DNA from: an uncultured Collinsella sp.
GTDB lineage: Bacteria > Actinomycetota > Coriobacteriia > Coriobacteriales > Coriobacteriaceae
NCBI GenBank assembly: GCA_902465115.1
Contig: CABQMC010000038.1
Span: 1-10,782 of the forward strand
DNA: 10,782 bases
Direction of reading: 5' to 3'
Below the pieces are notes generated by a model. That model was not told where the DNA came from. It saw only the letters and a list, made by a program, of their open reading frames with translations, and made no database searches. Both the position numbers and the translations under genes were made by a program. Position 1 is the stretch's first letter. Every line of letters starts with the position of its first letter. Positions 7,569-10,782 of this stretch are shown here, piece by piece.

Positions 7569-8696
7569 CTAGCAGACGGCGTAGTCCTGAGGCTCGCGGC
7601 CGTAGTAGGCGTCAAGGTAGAGCTCCTTGATCTCGCTCATCAGCGGGTAACGGGGGTTAGCGCCGGTGCACTGGTCGTTGAATGCCTGCTCGGTCATCTC
7701 GTCGAGGGTGTCGAGGAAGTACTTCTCGTCAACGCCGTACTCAGCGATGGTGTGCTTGACACCGATGAAGTCGCAGAGCTCGGTGAGCTTGGTGATGAAG
7801 TTCTCGAAGACCTCACGGTCGTCCTTGCCGTCGATGCCGCAGTAACGAGCCATCTCGGCGTAGTTGTGCAGCGCGTTGGGGTAAGGATACTGAGAGAAGG
7901 TTCCCATCTTGACAGGAGCCTCGGCGGCGTTGTAACGCATGACGCGGGTCAGGATGACTGCGTTTGCGAGGCCGTGGGGCAGATGGTGGAAAGCGCCGAG
8001 CTTGTGGGCCATGGAGTGGTTGAGGCCCAGGAAGGCGTTACCGAATGCCATACCGGCCATGCAGGATGCGTTGTGCATCTCCTCGCGAGCGTGCGGATCC
8101 TTGGCACCGTTGGTGAAGGAGCTCGGGAGGTTCTCGAAGACGAGCTTTGCGGCGCGCTCGGAGAGGCCCTTGGTGTAGTCGGAAGCCATGATGGAGACGT
8201 AGGACTCGATGGCGTGGGTCATGACGTCGATGCCGGAGGCAGCGGTCAGGCCGCGCGGGGCGGTCATGCAGTTGTCGGCGTCGACGATAGCCATGTTGGG
8301 GAGCAGCGCGTAGTCGGCGAGCGGCCACTTGATGCCGGTCTCCTTGTCGGTGATGATGGCGAACGGCGTGCACTCGGAGCCGGTACCCGAAGAGGTCGGG
8401 ACGGCGACGAAGTAGGCCTTCTTGCCCATCTCGGGGAAGGTGAAGATACGCTTGCGGATGTCCATGAAGTCCATGGCCATGTCCTCGAAGTTCGCCTCGG
8501 GGTGCTCGTACATCATCCACATGATCTTGCCGGCGTCCATTGCGGAACCGCCGCCGACGGCGATGATGACATCCGGCTCGAAGAGCGTCATCTGCTTGGC
8601 GCCGCGACGTGCGCACTGCAGGGAGGGATCGGGCTCAACGTCGTAGAAGCAGTCGTGAGCGATCGAGCTTGGCCTCGATGGCACGCGTGTTGCCAT
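7569..8696 (-). CDS. adhE: AdhE, alcohol dehydrogenase half (frameshifted 3' piece, Collinsella-type)
   Basis: This is the C-terminal, iron-dependent alcohol dehydrogenase domain of bifunctional AdhE, which reduces acetaldehyde to ethanol with NADH. True homology begins at about 8663 (IAHDCFYDVEPDP) and runs 364 codons to the stop at 7569. The first few residues from the ATG at 8696 are out-of-frame sequence. The nucleotide-binding GGGSAMDAGK is present. The iron ligands known for this family are intact: Asp and His in GIDVMTHAIES, His in NHSMAHKLG and His in HLPHGLAN. The protein ends YYGREPQDYAVC and lacks the Ala/Lys-rich tail of E. coli AdhE. It is separated from its aldehyde dehydrogenase half by a frameshift near 8663, and no ribosome-binding site of its own was identified. 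It is probably one gene with 8635-10155, interrupted by a mutation or an assembly error. Confidence 0.88.
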   Translation of the reverse strand: MATRVPSRPSSIAHDCFYDVEPDPSLQCARRGAKQMTLFEPDVIIAVGGGSAMDAGKIMWMMYEHPEANFEDMAMDFMDIRKRIFTFPEMGKKAYFVAVPTSSGTGSECTPFAIITDKETGIKWPLADYALLPNMAIVDADNCMTAPRGLTAASGIDVMTHAIESYVSIMASDYTKGLSERAAKLVFENLPSSFTNGAKDPHAREEMHNASCMAGMAFGNAFLGLNHSMAHKLGAFHHLPHGLANAVILTRVMRYNAAEAPVKMGTFSQYPYPNALHNYAEMARYCGIDGKDDREVFENFITKLTELCDFIGVKHTIAEYGVDEKYFLDTLDEMTEQAFNDQCTGANPRYPLMSEIKELYLDAYYGREPQDYAVC

Positions 8697-10155
8697 TCTT
8701 GAAGAGGAACTGGTCGGTAACGATGAAGGCGCGCTTCTTGCCCATGACGGTGCCGAGCTCGTCGAGTGCGACGGGCGTGCAGCCCTTCTTGAAGTAGACC
8801 TTCTCGGGTGCGCGGAACCACAGCATGTTCTCGCGGCGCTCTGCCACGGTCTTGACGTTGATCAAGTGCTTCACCCCAACGTTCTCGGAGACGGAGTTGC
8901 CACCCCAGGAGCCGCAGCCCAGGGTCAGAGACGGCTTCATGCCGAAGTTGTAGAGGTCACCGATGCCGCCGTGCGAGGACGGGGTGTTGATGACGATGCG
9001 GCAGGCCTTCATGACGTGCTGGAACTTAGCGATCTTCTCGCTCTGTGCCGGGTGCACGTAGAGAGAGGCGGTGTGGCCCGGGCCACCTGCGAGGACGAGG
9101 TGCTCTGCCTTGTCAACGGCCTCCTGGAAGTCCTTGGCGTGATACATAGCGAGGACCGGGGAGAGCTTCTCGTGGGAGAACTCTTCCTTCTCGGGATCGG
9201 TGGAGGTGACCTCGGCGATCAGGATCTTGGTCTTGGCGGGAACCTCGATGCCGGCGAGCTCGGCGATCTTGGCGGCAGCCATGCCGGGGATGCGGTGATC
9301 GAGAGCGCCGTTCTTGAACATGGCGGCACGCAGGGCCTCCATCTCGGCACCCTGCTTGACGAAGTAGCAGCCGCGCTTCTGGAACTCGGCCTTGACCTGG
9401 TCATAGATGGTGTCGATGACGGTCACGGACTGCTCGGAAGCGCAGATCATGCCGTTGTCGAAGGTCTTGGAGTGGATGATGGAGTTGACGGTATCGTCGA
9501 TGATGACCGGGGTGTTGCCGGCGCCGACGCCGAGTGCGGGCTTACCGGAGGAGTAAGCAGCCTTGACCATGCCCGGGCCACCGGTTGCGAGAATGATGTC
9601 GACGTCGCGCATGACCATGTTGGTCAGCTCGATGGACGGCTTGTCGACCCAGCCGATGATGCCCTCAGGAGCACCGGCCTTGACAGCTGCGTCGAGAACG
9701 AGCTTGGCGGCGGCGATGGTGCACTTGGCGGCTGCCGGGTGCGGGGAGATGATGATGGCGTTACGGGTCTTCAGGCTGATCAGCGATTTGAAGATAGCAG
9801 TTGAAGTCGGGTTAGTGGTCGGAACGATACCGCAAATAATACCGATGGGTTCAGCGATAGTGATGGTACCAAAAGTGTCGTCTTCAGACAGAACACCACA
9901 GGTTTTTTCATCTTTATAAGCGTTGTAGATATATTCAGAAGCAAAGTGGTTTTTGATCACTTTATCTTCGACGATACCCATGCCGGATTCGGCAACGGCC
10001 ATTTTCGCGAGTGGGATTCGAGCATCTGCAGCAGCCAGAGCGGCGGCGCGGAAGATTTTGTCTACTTGCTCTTGAGTGAAACTGGCATATTCACGCTGGG
10101 CTTTTTTTACACGCTCTACGAGTGCGTTAAGTTCAGCGACATTAGTAACAGCCAT
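8635..10155 (-). CDS. adhE: AdhE, acetaldehyde-CoA dehydrogenase half (chimeric E. coli/Collinsella, truncated by frameshift)
   Basis: This is the N-terminal CoA-acylating aldehyde dehydrogenase domain plus the linker to the ADH domain. It converts acetyl-CoA to acetaldehyde in mixed-acid or ethanol fermentation; the intact protein forms spirosomes. From the ATG at 10153-10155 (AGGAGA site at 10161-10166) the first ~125-135 residues match E. coli AdhE as I remember it. From residue ~136 the sequence becomes a divergent, high-GC Collinsella-like AdhE. The catalytic Cys is C238 in NGMICASEQ, corresponding to C246 in E. coli. TGGPGMVKAAYSSGKP and GCGSWGGNS are present. About six residues are missing between D221-T222 and V223-N224 compared with E. 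coli. Homology ends at L497, after which 9 unrelated residues lead to a stop at 8635. The combined adhE locus, 7569-10155, would encode about 861 residues with roughly 11 nt lost at the frameshift. Confidence 0.9.
   Translation of the reverse strand: MAVTNVAELNALVERVKKAQREYASFTQEQVDKIFRAAALAAADARIPLAKMAVAESGMGIVEDKVIKNHFASEYIYNAYKDEKTCGVLSEDDTFGTITIAEPIGIICGIVPTTNPTSTAIFKSLISLKTRNAIIISPHPAAAKCTIAAAKLVLDAAVKAGAPEGIIGWVDKPSIELTNMVMRDVDIILATGGPGMVKAAYSSGKPALGVGAGNTPVIIDDTVNSIIHSKTFDNGMICASEQSVTVIDTIYDQVKAEFQKRGCYFVKQGAEMEALRAAMFKNGALDHRIPGMAAAKIAELAGIEVPAKTKILIAEVTSTDPEKEEFSHEKLSPVLAMYHAKDFQEAVDKAEHLVLAGGPGHTASLYVHPAQSEKIAKFQHVMKACRIVINTPSSHGGIGDLYNFGMKPSLTLGCGSWGGNSVSENVGVKHLINVKTVAERRENMLWFRAPEKVYFKKGCTPVALDELGTVMGKKRAFIVTDQFLFKNGNTRAIEAKLDRSRLLLRR
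8661..8665 (-). other. Frameshift site in adhE (apparent 11-nt deletion)
   Basis: The 5' frame reads EAKL through 8665, and the 3' frame resumes with IAHD from 8663. Aligned to E. coli AdhE (VLKAAGVETEVFF), four codons are expected here but only one base remains, so the net loss is 11 nt. Nothing in the flanks resembles a programmed slippery site. Confidence 0.8.
9740..9790. other. Junction between Collinsella-like and E. coli DNA inside adhE
   Basis: To the right of this interval the DNA and protein follow E. coli adhE (for example AIFKSLISLKTRN, with AT-rich third positions). To the left the protein diverges (NAIIISPHPAAAKCT, where E. coli has NAIIFSPHPRAKDAT) and third positions become almost all G or C. 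The segment reading CTGAAGACCCGTAACGCCAT on the minus strand fits both parents, so the exact breakpoint cannot be placed within it. Confidence 0.85.
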
Positions 10156-10172
10156 AATGCTCTCCTGATAAT

Positions 10173-10304
10173 GTTAAACTTTTTTAGTAAATCATCTGCT
10201 CGAATACGAGAGTATAGTCAGTGCGGTGATGATTTGCTTAACCGATGGAAATCAAAAGCTTACTCGCGCTCACACTCACTGTGATTTACTAAAAGAGTTT
10301 AAAC
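10173..10304 (-). promoter_or_regulatory. Long inverted repeat in the E. coli adhE leader (RNase III-type structure)
   Basis: Arms at 10173-10194 and 10282-10304 are nearly perfect inverted complements, sharing AGTAAATCA/TGATTTACT and GTT(T)AAAC with one bulge and one mismatch. The inner region is 87 nt. In adhE mRNA the proximal arm ends just upstream of the Shine-Dalgarno sequence. E. coli adhE is known to need RNase III processing of a structured leader for translation, and this stem is the obvious candidate. Confidence 0.7.
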
Positions 10305-10326
10305 ATTAGAGTTATTATCTCTAATG
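10304..10326. repeat. Short perfect hairpin in the adhE upstream region
   Basis: CATTAGAG (10304-10311) and CTCTAATG (10319-10326) form an 8-bp perfect stem with a 7-nt AT loop, immediately next to the distal arm of the long leader inverted repeat. It is just inside the predicted P2 transcript. Its role is unknown. Confidence 0.6.
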
Positions 10327-10342
10327 CGTCACTTCCAGGTGG

Positions 10343-10356
10343 CGTAAGCAAGATTA
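10343..10356 (-). promoter_or_regulatory. adhE promoter P2, -10 element and predicted start
   Basis: TAATCT on the minus strand (10351-10356) lies 8 nt before 10343, which is position -188 from the adhE ATG. That is the P2 start position I recall for E. coli adhE. No good -35 hexamer is seen. Confidence 0.55.
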
Positions 10357-10403
10357 CTCACTTCTGGGTACTGATTACGTGATCCAAATCAAAATTTTGC
10401 AAA

Positions 10404-10419
10404 GCTGACACCTTTCAGC
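10404..10419. promoter_or_regulatory. Likely Cra (FruR) operator
   Basis: The imperfect palindrome GCTGACACCTTTCAGC (on the minus strand GCTGAAAGGTGTCAGC) resembles the Cra half-site TGAAAC/GTTTCA consensus. It lies between the two adhE promoters. Cra is known to regulate E. coli adhE; assigning this exact site is inference. Confidence 0.55.
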
Positions 10420-10446
10420 ATGGCTTTTCGCCATTATAGCTAACAG

Positions 10447-10459
10447 TTAATAAATTGTA
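10447..10459 (-). promoter_or_regulatory. adhE promoter P1, -10 element and predicted start
   Basis: TACAAT on the minus strand (10454-10459) lies 7 nt before 10447, which is position -292 from the adhE ATG. That agrees with the remembered P1 start of E. coli adhE. The -35 region is weak, consistent with an activator-dependent promoter. Confidence 0.55.
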
Positions 10460-10547
10460 GTATGATTTGTTGGCTACATTAGCATGTTTTGCACAACTAG
10501 ATAACAATAACGAATGATAGCAATTTTAAGTAGTTAGGAGGTGAAAA

Positions 10548-10601
10548 ATGCTGTCAAAAGGCGTATTGTCAGCGCGTCTTTTCAACCTTATTTATGGCTA
10601 A
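10548..10601 (+). CDS. Possible 17-aa small protein or leader peptide upstream of ychE
   Basis: An ATG at 10548 follows a near-consensus Shine-Dalgarno, TAGGAGGTG (10535-10543), and opens a 17-codon frame, MLSKGVLSARLFNLIYG, ending at TAA 10599-10601. The stop lies 30 nt before the ychE GTG. A second, 11-codon frame starting at 10594 overlaps its end and stops at 10629, just before ychE, so chained translational coupling is conceivable. I do not recognise a named gene here. The quality of the ribosome-binding site, far better than ychE's, is the only strong evidence. Confidence 0.4.
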   Translation: MLSKGVLSARLFNLIYG

Positions 10602-10631
10602 CATTATCCGGCTTTTGCTTCGGAGCTAACC

Positions 10632-10782
10632 GTGATTCAGACCCTTTTTGATTTTCCCGTTTACTTCAAATTTTTCATCGGGTTATTTGCGCTGGTCAAC
10701 CCGGTAGGGATTATTCCCGTCTTTATCAGCATGACCAGTTATCAGACAGCGGCAGCGCGAAACAAAACGAACCTTACAGCCA
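10632..10782 (+). CDS. ychE: YchE, MarC-family inner membrane protein (N-terminal part)
   Basis: A GTG start at 10632, with GGAG at 10622-10625, opens 50 codons that run off the window. The product begins MIQTLFDFPVYFKFFIG and continues with LVNPVGIIPVFISMTS, which agrees with E. coli K-12 YchE as I remember it. The Asn-Pro-x-Gly element within the first membrane helix is characteristic of the MarC/UPF0056 family of six-helix membrane proteins, whose function is unclear. In E. coli ychE is the divergent neighbour of adhE at this same ~476-bp distance, so the right end of the window is collinear with the E. coli chromosome. Confidence 0.93.
   Translation, partial: MIQTLFDFPVYFKFFIGLFALVNPVGIIPVFISMTSYQTAAARNKTNLTA

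Noticed and set aside
8655..8670. Programmed ribosomal frameshifting in adhE.
   Set aside because: There is no slippery heptamer or downstream pseudoknot, and alignment indicates missing codons rather than a clean one-base shift.
7560..9804. Long plus-strand open frames (380 and 312 codons) opposite adhE.
   Set aside because: They mirror the well-supported adhE frames, are Val/Gly/Asp-rich low-complexity translations and show no family motifs.
8635..10155. A natural hybrid AdhE produced by transfer between E. coli and Collinsella.
   Set aside because: The E. coli side is collinear with its own chromosome out to ychE, with no mobile element or homology at a second boundary. A mis-assembly at a short shared stretch is simpler.
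1..10782. CRISPR arrays, tRNA or rRNA genes, insertion sequences, phage or defence genes.
   Set aside because: I saw no regularly spaced repeats, cloverleaf-like segments, transposase motifs or terminal inverted repeats of mobile elements.

Overview
About 9.75 kb of this window reads as a high-GC gut actinobacterium of the Coriobacteriia, most probably Collinsella or a close relative. The codon use is strongly GC-biased, Asp and Glu are abundant, and a uppS-cdsA-dxr-rseP-ispG-proS gene order is present. The genus is inferred from general protein and codon character, because no database search was possible. The last ~1 kb (about 9785 to 10782) is different: it is Escherichia coli/Shigella DNA. 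It carries the first ~125-135 codons of E. coli adhE, its regulatory region, and the beginning of ychE. I recognise these from memory of the K-12 proteins.

Layout. (1) 1-6538, plus strand: a tight operon of undecaprenyl-PP synthase (3' part only), CDP-diglyceride synthase, DXP reductoisomerase, a site-2 protease (RseP/RasP type), HMBPP synthase and prolyl-tRNA synthetase. Gaps are -1 to 23 nt, and a perfect 12-bp hairpin with a T-run ends it. Dxr and IspG are two steps of the MEP pathway, which supplies the isoprenoid precursors used by UppS. CdsA makes CDP-diacylglycerol for phospholipids, and RseP is a membrane stress protease. This is a classic envelope and isoprenoid housekeeping cluster. 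(2) 6539-6715: convergent intergenic space with two back-to-back terminators. (3) 7480-6716, minus strand: an APH/choline-kinase-fold phosphotransferase of unknown substrate. (4) 10155-7569, minus strand: adhE, the bifunctional acetaldehyde-CoA/alcohol dehydrogenase of fermentation. The gene is chimeric (E. coli 5' end, Collinsella-like remainder), is frameshifted at about 8663, and seems to lack six conserved residues at about 9489. (5) 10156-10631: the E. coli adhE leader and promoter region, with a possible 17-aa ORF ahead of ychE, which runs off the window.

I see no undescribed defence, mobile or biosynthetic system. The strongest observation is the cross-phylum join inside a conserved stretch of adhE, which is best explained as a metagenome mis-assembly. 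The most biologically interesting feature is a winged-helix-like insertion in the cytoplasmic loop of the site-2 protease.
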